DNA of 64,000 bases from Candidatus Butyricimonas faecavium. GTDB lineage: Bacteria; Bacteroidota; Bacteroidia; Bacteroidales; Marinifilaceae. The notes under the pieces were generated by a model. That model ran no database searches. It saw only the letters and a program-made list of their open reading frames with translations, and had not been told where the DNA came from. This document shows positions 35,414-43,550 of this stretch, piece after piece. Location: positions 102,218-166,217 of the forward strand of contig CALUKD010000005.1 in NCBI GenBank assembly GCA_944321125.1, written 5' to 3'. The position numbers and the translations under genes are program-made. Within the stretch, counting starts at the first letter, position 1. Each line of letters starts with the position of its first letter.

Positions 35414-36313
35414 GTGATGAAAATTACAAAAGAGAAGTTAGCAAGTGAAATTCGGGCGTATCTGTTAATCACGTTCGGTTTGTTGATATATACGTTTGCC
35501 GTGACAGCGTTCTTGGCCCCGCATCGTATGGTTGGTGGGGGAGTGACAGGTATTTCAACAATTATTTATTTTCTTTCCGGGGAGGTGATTCCGATCGGGT
35601 ATAGTTATTTCGTGATCAACTTTTTGTTGGTGGCTATTGCAATCAAAATTTTAGGACCTCGCTTCGGTTTCAAGACCATTTATGCTATTTTCATGAGTTC
35701 TTTCTTATTGAGTTTGTTGCAGAACTTGATACACGAACCTCTATTGGAAGATAAATTCATGTGTGCAGTGATTTCAGGTATCATGTGTGGTGCAGGAATC
35801 GGTATTTCTCTGGTAAACGGGGGAAGTACTGCCGGAACGGACATTGTCGCCATGATTATAAATAAATATCGTAATATCAGTCCAGGTAAAATTATCATGT
35901 ACATTGATGTGTTCATTATCGGATGTAGTTATTTTATCGGGGAGAATACAGAAATCGATCCTACGGCAAAAATAGCCACGATTATCTATGGTTACGTGGT
36001 GATGGGAGTTAACTCCTACACGATAGACCTAGTATTCACAGGGCAGATGCAATCCGTACAGTTTCTTATATTTTCTCAGAAATACGAGGATGTGGCGAAT
36101 TCTATTACCCGTGATTTACGACGTGGTGTTACCGTGGTGGATTGTCAAGGCTGGTACACGGGGGAGGCTCGTAAGATGCTGATAGTTGTAGCCCGTAAGA
36201 GTGAAATGCAAAATATTATGCGTGTAACGAAAACGGCGGATCCGGATGCGTTCTTGACGATGAACACGGTTATGGGGGTTTATGGTCGGGGATTTGATAC
36301 GTTGAGAATCTGA
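35414..36313 (+). CDS. YitT family membrane protein
   Basis: This 299-aa protein has five to six membrane helices (LLITFGLLIYTFAVTAFLAPH, IPIGYSYFVINFLLVAIAIKI, SSFLLSLLQNLI, MCGAGIGISLVNGGSTAGTD). It ends in a cytoplasmic DUF2179 domain (ITRDLRRGVTVVDCQGWYTG). The motif GGSTAGTDI is a family hallmark. The family is poorly understood; some members have been linked to transport or to export of small compounds. It begins one or four bases after glnS (ATGATG), and a strong terminator follows. Confidence 0.92.
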   Translation: MMKITKEKLASEIRAYLLITFGLLIYTFAVTAFLAPHRMVGGGVTGISTIIYFLSGEVIPIGYSYFVINFLLVAIAIKILGPRFGFKTIYAIFMSSFLLSLLQNLIHEPLLEDKFMCAVISGIMCGAGIGISLVNGGSTAGTDIVAMIINKYRNISPGKIIMYIDVFIIGCSYFIGENTEIDPTAKIATIIYGYVVMGVNSYTIDLVFTGQMQSVQFLIFSQKYEDVANSITRDLRRGVTVVDCQGWYTGEARKMLIVVARKSEMQNIMRVTKTADPDAFLTMNTVMGVYGRGFDTLRI

Positions 36314-36336
36314 CGATTCATTTACAAACTTTATAG

Positions 36337-36378
36337 AAAAGAAGTGGATCAAAAGCCTTTTTGATCCACTTCTTTTTT
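36337..36378 (+). terminator. Strong intrinsic terminator after yitT, overlapping the next promoter
   Basis: An 18-bp perfect stem (36337-36354 with 36359-36376, core GAAGTGGATC/GATCCACTTC) with a 4-base loop is followed by a T-run to 36379. The right arm contains the TTTG that acts as the -33 element of the next promoter. Confidence 0.85.
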
Positions 36379-36389
36379 TCGTATCTTTG
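36360..36389 (+). promoter_or_regulatory. Promoter of the MBL-mtnN-luxS-znu operon
   Basis: TTTG (36360-36363) and TATCTTTG (36382-36389), a perfect -7 box, are 18 bases apart. Transcription should begin near 36396, so the product starts at ATG 36411 and not further upstream. Confidence 0.7.
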
Positions 36390-36410
36390 CCATGTAAAAA
36401 TGCGCGACAG

Positions 36411-37049
36411 ATGAAAATTAAAGTATTTACAAATAATCCATGGCAAGAGAACACGATCGTGTTATATGACGAGACAGGAGAGGCCGTGGTTATTGATTGC
36501 GGTTGTTTTTCAAAGGAAGAAGGACAACGTTTGAAAAGTTTCTTAACGGAGAATCAGTTGACACCGGTAGCATTGTTAAATACACATTTGCATATCGATC
36601 ATATTTTCGGGAATAATTTCATGCTGGATGAATTTGGATTATCGGCCCGGGCACATAAGGCAGATGCGTTTTGGGTTGAGGATGCCGAAAGGTATGCGGC
36701 TATGTTGGGTGTGAAAGGAATTACCCCACCGCCGGCTTTGGGTGAATATTTGAAAGATGGAGATGTTGTGAAATTCGGTCATTCGGAGTTGAAGGTTATT
36801 CACGTACCGGGGCACTCTCCGGGTGGACTTTGTTTTTATAGCGAAAAGGATAAATTACTGATTGCCGGAGATGTTTTGTTTCAGGGAAGTATCGGTCGGG
36901 CTGATTTGCCGGGTGGGGATATGAACCAATTGTTGAATGGTATTCGGGATAAATTGTTTGTATTACCCGATGATGTTCGTGTGGTACCCGGACATGGAGG
37001 ATTCACGACAATCGGGGAGGAAAAAAGAATGAATCCATTTTTTCAATAG
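36411..37049 (+). CDS. MBL-fold metallohydrolase (glyoxalase II-like)
   Basis: This 212-aa cytosolic hydrolase belongs to the metallo-beta-lactamase fold. The dinuclear metal motif is THLHIDHIFGN (HxHxDH, about residue 52), followed by the metal-binding His of VPGHSPGG, the bridging Asp of IAGDVLFQGSIGRAD and the His of VVPGHGG. The short form and the QGSIGRAD signature are those of the YcbL/glyoxalase II-like group, which hydrolyse thioesters such as S-lactoylglutathione analogues. I chose ATG 36411 from the predicted transcription start. It is the first gene of an operon with mtnN and luxS, so a role in thiol or SAM-derived waste handling is plausible. Confidence 0.88.
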   Translation: MKIKVFTNNPWQENTIVLYDETGEAVVIDCGCFSKEEGQRLKSFLTENQLTPVALLNTHLHIDHIFGNNFMLDEFGLSARAHKADAFWVEDAERYAAMLGVKGITPPPALGEYLKDGDVVKFGHSELKVIHVPGHSPGGLCFYSEKDKLLIAGDVLFQGSIGRADLPGGDMNQLLNGIRDKLFVLPDDVRVVPGHGGFTTIGEEKRMNPFFQ

Positions 37050-37055
37050 TGTTAT

Positions 37056-37751
37056 ATGAGAAGAATCGGAATAATCGTGGCTATGACGTCCGAATACGGA
37101 CTGATAAAATCATTGTTGGAACAGACAAAGGAAGAACCTGTTCGCGGACTTCTTTTCACGGAAGGACGCGTTGGGAACGTGGAAGTTATCTTGGCTAAAA
37201 GTGGTATTGGAAAGGTATGTGCTGCTATCGGTACTATGGAAATGATACAGCGTTATGCACCTGATATTATTGTAAATACCGGAGTTGCAGGGGGAATAGA
37301 TCCTTTGACCCAAGTGATGGATATTGTTGTAGGCGAGAATATGGTTTATCATGATGTGTGGTGTGGAGAAGGGAATGAATACGGTCAAGTGCAAGGTTTA
37401 CCGGCTCGTTTCGTGTCAGATAAAAAGTTATGTAAATTGGCATTATCTGTTGCCCATGACGGTAATGTATATGGTGGGTTGATATGTAGTGGAGATAAAT
37501 TTATTACAGATAAGGAAGAGTTACTGGAGATCAAAAAACGTTTCCCGGAAGGGATGGCAGTTGATATGGAATCATGTGCCATTGCACAGGCTTGCTATAT
37601 GTGTGGGGTACCTTTCTTGAGTTATCGTATTATTAGTGATACCCCAGGAGTAAAGGATCATTACAAACAATATTTGAATTTTTGGGAAGAGGCTCCCAAG
37701 CGTTCTTTTGAAATGATCAGAGTGTTGATTACAGCCTTATCAGAAGAATAA
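37056..37751 (+). CDS. mtnN: 5'-methylthioadenosine/S-adenosylhomocysteine nucleosidase
   Basis: This 231-aa enzyme removes adenine from S-adenosylhomocysteine and methylthioadenosine, detoxifying the by-products of SAM use. The start MRRIGIIVAMTSEYGLIKSLLE, the phosphorylase-type PDIIVNTGVAGGI segment, CSGDKFI and the AVDMESCAIAQACY motif (catalytic Glu and base-binding residues) are all present, with the catalytic Asp expected in RIISDTPG. Its product S-ribosylhomocysteine is the substrate of the LuxS encoded 9 bases downstream. The two form the activated methyl cycle branch that yields homocysteine and the AI-2 precursor. Confidence 0.95.
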   Translation: MRRIGIIVAMTSEYGLIKSLLEQTKEEPVRGLLFTEGRVGNVEVILAKSGIGKVCAAIGTMEMIQRYAPDIIVNTGVAGGIDPLTQVMDIVVGENMVYHDVWCGEGNEYGQVQGLPARFVSDKKLCKLALSVAHDGNVYGGLICSGDKFITDKEELLEIKKRFPEGMAVDMESCAIAQACYMCGVPFLSYRIISDTPGVKDHYKQYLNFWEEAPKRSFEMIRVLITALSEE

Positions 37752-37760
37752 GTTTGAAAT

Positions 37761-38240
37761 ATGGAAAAAATACCGAGTTTTACGATTGATCATTTGCGCT
37801 TGTTGAGAGGAATTTATGTGTCTCGTAAAGATTATTTAGGAGATCAGGTGGTTACGACGTTTGATATACGCATGAAGGAACCGAACCGAGAACCCGTGCT
37901 GGGGCAGGGGGAGTTGCATACGATAGAACACTTGGCAGCGACTTACTTGCGTAATCATGAAGAGTGGGGTGATAAGATCGTGTTTTGGGGACCTATGGGG
38001 TGCTGTACTGGAAATTATTTTTTGGTGAAAGGGGATTTAAAATCTCATGATATCGTGGAATTAATGAGGGAAACTTTCCGTTTTATCCGGGATTTTGAGG
38101 GAGAAGTTCCTGGTGTTGCAGCTAAAGATTGCGGTAATTATTTGTTACATAATTTACCTATGGCAAAATATGAGGCTGCAAAATATCTTTCCGAAGTGTT
38201 AGACGTGATCGAGGAGAAGAATTTGATATATCCAATGTAA
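37761..38240 (+). CDS. luxS: S-ribosylhomocysteine lyase (AI-2 synthase) LuxS
   Basis: This 159-aa metalloenzyme splits S-ribosylhomocysteine into homocysteine and DPD, the AI-2 precursor. The metal site is complete: H53-x-x-E56-H57 (ELHTIEHL) and Cys124 (AKDCGNYLLHN). The active-site cysteine lies in GPMGCCTGNY (Cys81), where the usual Arg or Gln is replaced by a second Cys. The length is normal. It follows mtnN, its substrate supplier, and its stop codon overlaps the first base of a metal-binding protein gene. It therefore sits in one transcript with a metal importer. Confidence 0.97.
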   Translation: MEKIPSFTIDHLRLLRGIYVSRKDYLGDQVVTTFDIRMKEPNREPVLGQGELHTIEHLAATYLRNHEEWGDKIVFWGPMGCCTGNYFLVKGDLKSHDIVELMRETFRFIRDFEGEVPGVAAKDCGNYLLHNLPMAKYEAAKYLSEVLDVIEEKNLIYPM

Positions 38241-39115
38241 TGAAAATAGGAATTATAGTTGTTTTGATAGCTTTATTGGCTGCTTGTGGGGAGAATTCTG
38301 ACAAAGAGAGAACGATTAGTGTGAGTATTTTACCACAGCGTTATTTTGTGGAGAGAATTGCGGGTGATTATGTGAATGTGAACGTGATGATTCCACCGGG
38401 AGCAAATCCTGCGGTGAGTGATTTGAATACGGAACAGTTGAAGGCTTTACACAATAGTTCTATTTATTTTGCCGTAGGATATTTACCTTTCGAGTTGAGT
38501 AATTTGTATCCTTTTTTGGAAACGCAGAAAAACATGTTGCTTGTGAAGCAGTCTGTCGGGATGGATTTGGAGCAAGGAACTTGTAATCATGATCATGGGC
38601 ATCAACACGACCACGGTTTGCATGAAGGAAACTTTGATCCTCATGTGTGGATGTCTCCCCGGTATGCGGAGATGATGTCTCGTACGATATTAGATGTGTT
38701 GGCAGCGAAATTTCCCGATCAACGGGAGACTTTTGAAAAGAACTATCGTCAGTTTCGGGCGGAAATAGATAGTATTGATCAGGTGGCACGTCGGATTATC
38801 CCGGAGAAGGAGAATAAAACTTTTTTGATTTATCATCCGGCGTTGACTTATTTTGCTAAAGATTACGGGATGGAGCAAATTTCTATTGAGGATGATGGAA
38901 AGGAACCGAATCCTTCTCACCTAAAAGCGGTGATCGATACTTGCCGGGCCAAAAAAATTAAGATCGTTTTTATTCAAAATCAATTTGATGTAGCCAATGC
39001 CAATGCTATAGCCAAGGAGATTGGTGGAGAGGTGATTGCCATAGACCCGTTAAATCCGGATTGGAAAGCCGAGATGTGTTCTCTATTGGATATCATTGAA
39101 CAGAAAATGAAATAG
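38240..39115 (+). CDS. Metal ABC transporter substrate-binding lipoprotein (ZnuA-like)
   Basis: This 291-aa lipoprotein (Cys17 in ALLAAC) is the periplasmic Zn/Mn receptor of a cluster A-I ABC importer. A histidine-rich loop (NHDHGHQHDHGLHEG, about residues 114-129) lies between the two domains and fits a zinc-type receptor. Other ligands are in DPHVWMSPRY and in FLIYHPALTYFAKDYG, with the Glu/Asp of the closing site in IAIDPL. The ATPase gene follows after 4 bases and the permease gene after that. Metal import would supply the metal-dependent LuxS and MBL enzymes of the same operon. Confidence 0.92.
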   Translation: MKIGIIVVLIALLAACGENSDKERTISVSILPQRYFVERIAGDYVNVNVMIPPGANPAVSDLNTEQLKALHNSSIYFAVGYLPFELSNLYPFLETQKNMLLVKQSVGMDLEQGTCNHDHGHQHDHGLHEGNFDPHVWMSPRYAEMMSRTILDVLAAKFPDQRETFEKNYRQFRAEIDSIDQVARRIIPEKENKTFLIYHPALTYFAKDYGMEQISIEDDGKEPNPSHLKAVIDTCRAKKIKIVFIQNQFDVANANAIAKEIGGEVIAIDPLNPDWKAEMCSLLDIIEQKMK

Positions 39116-39119
39116 AAGG

Positions 39120-39875
39120 ATGAATGAGCTTCTGGAGTTAAAAGGGATTACAGCAGGATACGAGCAGACGGTCGTGTTACGGGATGTGAATCTTACCATT
39201 CGAGAACATGATTTTATCGGAATTATTGGGCCGAATGGGGGAGGGAAAACAACTTTGTTGAAGGTGATTTTGGGATTGTTAAAACCTTTCTCCGGTGAAA
39301 TTGTTTATCATGTTACCAAACAATCTTTGTTCGGATATTTGCCTCAAAACAGCCGTTTTGACTCAAAATTTCCGATTAGTGTGAAAGAGGTCGTCTTGTC
39401 CGGTTTGATGTCGGAGAAGGGGATTTTTAAGGGGTATACGAAGGCTGATCGGGAAAGGGTGGATGAACTTTTAAAGACGTACGGGATGGAGGGATTCGGG
39501 GACCGCCCGATTGGAGAACTTTCAGGAGGGCAGATGCAGCGGGTATTCTTGTGTCGGGCTATTATTTCTTCTCCGAAAATTCTTATTTTGGATGAGCCTT
39601 CTACTTACGTGGATGCGAATTTTGAGAATGAATTTTATGCCGTATTGGGTGAATTGAATAAAACCATGAGTATAGTGATGGTTTCTCATGATTTGGGAAC
39701 AATTTGCTCTTACGTAAAGACGATTGCATGTGTGAATGGCGGTTTGCATTATCATGAATCGAACTTAATCACGCCGGAACAATTGAAATTGTATAATTGC
39801 CCGATTGAATTGATTTCGCATGGAACGGTACCTCATCGGGTGTTGTTGAAGCACGATGGAACAATTGAAAACTAA
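39120..39875 (+). CDS. Metal ABC transporter ATP-binding protein (ZnuC-like)
   Basis: This 251-aa ATPase drives the importer. Walker A is GPNGGGKTT (about residues 36-44), the Q-loop lies in GYLPQ, the signature is LSGGQMQRVFL, and Walker B is ILILDEPSTYVD, followed by the switch His in MVSHD. The overall pattern is that of Zn/Mn transport ATPases. It lies 4 bases after the receptor gene. A heptad-repeat spacer (39879-39970) fills the gap to the permease gene. Confidence 0.94.
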   Translation: MNELLELKGITAGYEQTVVLRDVNLTIREHDFIGIIGPNGGGKTTLLKVILGLLKPFSGEIVYHVTKQSLFGYLPQNSRFDSKFPISVKEVVLSGLMSEKGIFKGYTKADRERVDELLKTYGMEGFGDRPIGELSGGQMQRVFLCRAIISSPKILILDEPSTYVDANFENEFYAVLGELNKTMSIVMVSHDLGTICSYVKTIACVNGGLHYHESNLITPEQLKLYNCPIELISHGTVPHRVLLKHDGTIEN

Positions 39876-39878
39876 TCA

Positions 39879-39970
39879 ATTTACGATTTATGAATTACGA
39901 TTTTCGATTGAAAAAAGCGTTGATATGTGGGAGAAAATCTAAGATTACAAATTTGAAATCAAAAAATTAA
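39879..39970. repeat. Heptad-repeat spacer element (ATPase / permease genes)
   Basis: Five units starting ATTT or AATT (39879-39913: ATTTACG, ATTTATG, AATTACG, ATTTTCG, ATTGAAA) and five units mostly starting AAT (39936-39970: AATCTAA, GATTACA, AATTTGA, AATCAAA, AAATTAA) flank a 22-base middle. The element starts 3 bases after the ATPase stop codon and ends 4 bases before the permease start. Confidence 0.75.
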
Positions 39971-39974
39971 TAAG

Positions 39975-40775
39975 GTGATAGAATTATTAGAATATACTTT
40001 TTTCCAGAATGCATTGTTGTGTACGATTCTGATTGGTGTGAGTTGTGGGTTGATAGGGACTTATATCGTGGCCAAACGGATGGTTTTTATCAGTGGGGGA
40101 ATTACACATGCTTCTTTTGGAGGCTTGGGCTTGGCTTATTTCTTAGGACTATCCCCTCTTTTCGGGGCGGCGGTATTTGCTTTGGCTGCTGCTTTTTGTA
40201 TTCTATATCTTTCGGATAACAAGCGATTTAAGGAGGATTCTCTGATTGGGATATTTTGGTCTGCGGGAATGGCTATTGGGGTATTGTTTATTTATTTGAC
40301 TCCGGGGTATGCTCCTAATCTATTATCTTACCTGTTTGGTAATATTCTTACGGTGACAGGAGAGCAGGTTATTCTCTCGTTTTTATTATGTTTGGTGATT
40401 GTCGTATTCTTTGCAAAGTTTTATCGTCCTTTATTTTATATCGCTTTTGATAAAGAATACAGCCGGACGCATTTTGTTGCGTTAAATGGGCTGGAAATAG
40501 GAGTAACGGCATTAATAGCTTTGTGTATTGTATTGTGCATGAAGCTGGCGGGAATCATTCTTGTGATTTCATACCTTACCATGCCGCAGGCCATTGCCGG
40601 GATGTTTCATAAGAATTTCACGAAACAGCTTGTGTGGGCAACGATTATCAGTTGCGTTGGTTCGATTATCGGTCTTTTTGCTTCGGCTGCGTTGAAATTA
40701 CCTTCGGGGGCAACCATTGTGCTTTGTTTCTTGTTGATCTTTATTGTTTGCTATTTGTGGAAAAGGAAAAAATAA
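39975..40775 (+). CDS. Metal ABC transporter permease (ZnuB-like)
   Basis: This 266-aa membrane subunit has about eight helices (LLCTILIGVSCGLIGTYIVAKR, ITHASFGGLGLAYFLG, FWSAGMAIGVLFIYL, ILSFLLCLVIVVFFAKF, ALIALCIVLCMKLAGIILVISYL). The GGITHASFGG and LAGIILVISYLTMPQAIA stretches are typical for Zn/Mn permeases of the ABC-3 family. It begins at GTG 39975, giving MIELLEYTFFQNALL, which matches the usual start of the family. It completes the importer with the two upstream genes. Confidence 0.93.
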   Translation: MIELLEYTFFQNALLCTILIGVSCGLIGTYIVAKRMVFISGGITHASFGGLGLAYFLGLSPLFGAAVFALAAAFCILYLSDNKRFKEDSLIGIFWSAGMAIGVLFIYLTPGYAPNLLSYLFGNILTVTGEQVILSFLLCLVIVVFFAKFYRPLFYIAFDKEYSRTHFVALNGLEIGVTALIALCIVLCMKLAGIILVISYLTMPQAIAGMFHKNFTKQLVWATIISCVGSIIGLFASAALKLPSGATIVLCFLLIFIVCYLWKRKK

Positions 40776-40843
40776 AATATTTTATGGATTATTTTGAATA
40801 AAATATCCGAGAATTAAGATTGCAGGGGAAAATGAGAAGAAAA

Positions 40844-40874
40844 AGGGGAGTTCCTCTGTAAAGGAGACTCCCCT
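40844..40874 (-). terminator. Intrinsic terminator of the iorAB operon
   Basis: AGGGGAGT (40844-40851) pairs with ACTCCCCT (40867-40874), with an inner TCCT/AGGA continuation. On the minus strand the stem is followed by a T-rich tail. It lies 8 bases after the iorB stop codon. Confidence 0.75.
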
Positions 40875-40881
40875 GATCCGA

Positions 40882-41469
40882 TTATTTAATGTAATTTTGT
40901 GCGAATTCACGTCCGGCACGTAATGCCTTTAAGTTCATTTCTATCACATCGGCACCTTTGCGTTCGAAAATAGCCATGATACCTTTCTCTAAGTATTCGA
41001 AGGGAATTTCGATGAAAGGAGAGCCGGCACCCATCATCACGAAGTTGCTGGCACGTACGTTGCCCGCAGCCTCTTTAGCGATGCTATCAGCGTCAATAAT
41101 TACCTGGTGAGGCAGGGCTTTCAACGTAGCCATCAAGGTCTCAACTTCCGGGTAATTCGGAATATTGATGAATGGAGTGGCGTTCGTTACCACGTAACCT
41201 CCTTTTTTCAAGTAAGGAAGATAACGTAATGCCTCCATCGGCTCAACTGAAAGAATAATATCAGCTGTTCCTTTGGCGATTAGGTCAGAGAAAATCGGTT
41301 TATCGGAGATTCTCATGAAAGACTGCACATCACCCCCGCGTTGACTCATCCCGTGAGTCTCGGCTTGTTTCATGTACAGGTTATTGTTAAGGGCGGCAGA
41401 CCCCAATGCTGCAGCGATAGAAAGGATTCCCTGTCCACCTACACCCGCTAATATAATATCTGTCTTCAT
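40882..41469 (-). CDS. iorB: Indolepyruvate:ferredoxin oxidoreductase beta subunit
   Basis: This 195-aa subunit is the gamma-type domain of the 2-oxoacid:ferredoxin oxidoreductase family. It starts with the GVGGQGI motif (IILAGVGGQGILSIAAALGSA), followed by KQAETHGMSQRGGDVQSFMRI, which is highly conserved in IorB. With IorA it oxidises aryl 2-oxoacids (indolepyruvate, phenylpyruvate) to aryl-CoA esters and reduces ferredoxin. The iorA gene lies 40 bases upstream with a heptad-repeat spacer between them. The enzyme fits aromatic amino acid fermentation. Confidence 0.93.
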   Translation of the reverse strand: MKTDIILAGVGGQGILSIAAALGSAALNNNLYMKQAETHGMSQRGGDVQSFMRISDKPIFSDLIAKGTADIILSVEPMEALRYLPYLKKGGYVVTNATPFINIPNYPEVETLMATLKALPHQVIIDADSIAKEAAGNVRASNFVMMGAGSPFIEIPFEYLEKGIMAIFERKGADVIEMNLKALRAGREFAQNYIK

Positions 41470-41470
41470 A

Positions 41471-41512
41471 ATTTCAAATTTTAAATTTTAGATTGATCAT
41501 TGAATCAATTTA
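41471..41512. repeat. Heptad-repeat spacer element (iorA / iorB)
   Basis: Five consecutive 7-base units (41471-41505: ATTTCAA, ATTTTAA, ATTTTAG, ATTGATC, ATTGAAT) run from 1 base before the iorB start to the iorA stop codon (41510-41512). It is a short form with essentially one half. Confidence 0.6.
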
Positions 41513-43102
41513 TTTTTTCTTTTTCTTAGCGTCTCTTGCAGCTTTTTGGATACAAACCCTTCTCGGGATGATTACGGATACACCTTTGTATTCGATCTCG
41601 TCACGGATGATCTTGCATAATTCATCGTGATTTTTCGGTACGGGAAGTAGAACGCGGATATGTTCCGGCTCAACACCAATACCGCGACAGATGGATTCCA
41701 AATGTCCTAATGCTGAAGATTCCTGACCTCCGGTCATGGAGATGGATTCATTATCGGAAATGATAATCGTGATATTAGCTTTTTCGTTTACCGCATCCAG
41801 TAACCCGGTCATTCCGGAGTGTGTGAACGTGGAATCACCGATAACAGATACAGCCGGGTATAATCCTGCATCAGCAGCACCTTTTGCCATGGTGATAGAG
41901 GCTCCCATGTCCACGCAAGAGTTGATCGCTTGGAATGGAGGAAGGGCTCCTAAAGTATAACAACCGATGTCAGAGAATACACGCGCATTCGGGTATTCGG
42001 CAACGACTGCATTCAATGCAGTGTACACGTCTCTGTGGCTACATCCCACGCAAAGGGCAGGTGGACGAGGAGCTACGATTTCCGGTACAGGAGATCCTTC
42101 GATTGAAGGTAATCCGAATGCTTTTGCCACATGATCCGGGTTCAACTCTCCGTCTCTGGGGAGCGTACCGTCCAAGCGTCCGAGTACACATTCTTTTTCC
42201 AAGTAGCCTTTCAATGCTTCCTCAATGATCGGGTAACCTTCTTCTAATACAAGTAATTTTTCAGTACTTTCGGCTAACTTGGTAATCATCTTTCTCGGAA
42301 GAGGATATTGGCTCACTTTTACTACCGGATAAGGACAGTTTCCACCGAATACCTCCATCAAGTAATTGTAACCGATACCGCAAGCAACAATACCTATCGA
42401 TTTATCAGCTCCGTCAATATATTGGTTGAAAGAAGAATTGTCTGATGCTTCTTCGAATGCAATTTGTTTGTCAAGTAATAATCTATATCTTTTTTTAGCG
42501 ATAGCGGGAAGAAGTACGAATTGACGTTTGTCTTCCGGTAGGCGCATTTCGTTTTCGTCCTTAGCCTCTTTTGTTTCAACACCGGCACGAGAATGAGCCA
42601 AACGAGTTGTGATTCTTAGTAGGACGGGGGTACCCATTTGCTCGGATAAATCGAAAGCGTAACGGGTCATGTCGTATGCCTCTTGTTGATTGGAGGGTTC
42701 CATGATTGGAATTAAAGCAAACTTACCGTATACGCGAGAATCTTGTTCGTTCTGAGAAGAGTGCATGGATGGGTCATCGGCAGCGACAACAACCATACCT
42801 CCGTTAGCCCCGGTAATAGCAGCGTTCATGAAACAGTCTGCAGCCACGTTCATTCCCACGTGTTTCATACATACCAAGGCTCTTTTTCCTGCATAGGACA
42901 TCCCTAATGCAGTCTCCATGGCTGTTTTTTCGTTTGCAGACCACATCCGGTGAACGTTACGGGCGATAGCCTGTTTCGATTCCTGAATGTATTCCGTGAT
43001 CTCTGTTGAAGGGGTTCCCGGGTATGCGAACACGCCGGATATACCTCCGTCTATAGCACCTTGTGCAATAGCTTCAACACCTAATAATAGTTGTTTTTGC
43101 AT
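41510..43102 (-). CDS. iorA: Indolepyruvate:ferredoxin oxidoreductase alpha subunit, form without ferredoxin domain
   Basis: This 530-aa subunit holds the pyrimidine-binding (about 1-190) and the TPP pyrophosphate-binding (about 340-510) domains. Key segments are GVFAYPGTPSTEITEY, PPALCVGCSHRD, SDIGCYTLGALPPF and the Mg/TPP motif GDSTFTHSGMTGLLDAV...SDNES. Archaeal IorA continues into a C-terminal domain with two [4Fe-4S] clusters of CxxCxxCxxxCP type. Here the chain stops at a lysine-rich tail with no such cysteines. Electrons must then leave by another route, or the TPP domain passes them directly to free ferredoxin via its CVGC region. Confidence 0.92.
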   Translation of the reverse strand: MQKQLLLGVEAIAQGAIDGGISGVFAYPGTPSTEITEYIQESKQAIARNVHRMWSANEKTAMETALGMSYAGKRALVCMKHVGMNVAADCFMNAAITGANGGMVVVAADDPSMHSSQNEQDSRVYGKFALIPIMEPSNQQEAYDMTRYAFDLSEQMGTPVLLRITTRLAHSRAGVETKEAKDENEMRLPEDKRQFVLLPAIAKKRYRLLLDKQIAFEEASDNSSFNQYIDGADKSIGIVACGIGYNYLMEVFGGNCPYPVVKVSQYPLPRKMITKLAESTEKLLVLEEGYPIIEEALKGYLEKECVLGRLDGTLPRDGELNPDHVAKAFGLPSIEGSPVPEIVAPRPPALCVGCSHRDVYTALNAVVAEYPNARVFSDIGCYTLGALPPFQAINSCVDMGASITMAKGAADAGLYPAVSVIGDSTFTHSGMTGLLDAVNEKANITIIISDNESISMTGGQESSALGHLESICRGIGVEPEHIRVLLPVPKNHDELCKIIRDEIEYKGVSVIIPRRVCIQKAARDAKKKKK

Positions 43103-43550
43103 AATTAAAAGATTATTGATTTAAGTTGTTTGTTTGCTTAAAAGAGTGCAACATATCTGCTGCCAAGAGATACCTAAAATTATTTCGGCAGAATTTTCAT
43201 AGTCCCCCGAACAATTTAAGGACGCCCACGATATAGGCTAAAACGAAATAATATTCTGATGGTTTATACATCTATATAAATATTTAAAACGTTTTCGTTT
43301 TTAATTCGCCACTAAATTAGTATTAATATTTAATAAGAACAAATATTTCTAATGAGAAGTCTTCGTGTGTAGAAATTCTTTTGCAGATTTATTTTTTTCA
43401 ATTAAAATTAGTGATGTTTGTTAGCTGGAATCACTTGGAAAAAGACTCTTGAATAATTGTTTTTTGTACATGTTTTATAGTTTTTTTGTATATTCGTGGC
43501 CTATTTATAACGGGGTATAAAAAGGAACTTCTCATCAATTGTTAATTGTT
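43103..43550. other. Intergenic region between iorA and the phosphatase gene
   Basis: This divergent gap of 448 bases has no credible gene. Its left part should hold the iorA promoter (no perfect box seen) and its right part the promoter of the phosphatase gene listed next. The middle, at about 43180-43310, is more mixed in composition but shows no repeat or hairpin I could support. Confidence 0.4.
43464..43496 (+). promoter_or_regulatory. Putative promoter of the SpoIIE-type phosphatase gene
   Basis: TTG (43464-43466) is followed after 22 bases by TATATTCG (43489-43496), one mismatch from TAnnTTTG. It predicts a leader of about 50 bases before ATG 43551. Confidence 0.45.

Noticed and set aside
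42394..42588. Minus-strand frame inside iorA encoding a Lys/Asn-rich peptide
   Set aside because: It lies wholly within a well-supported iorA frame, with no start signals of its own.
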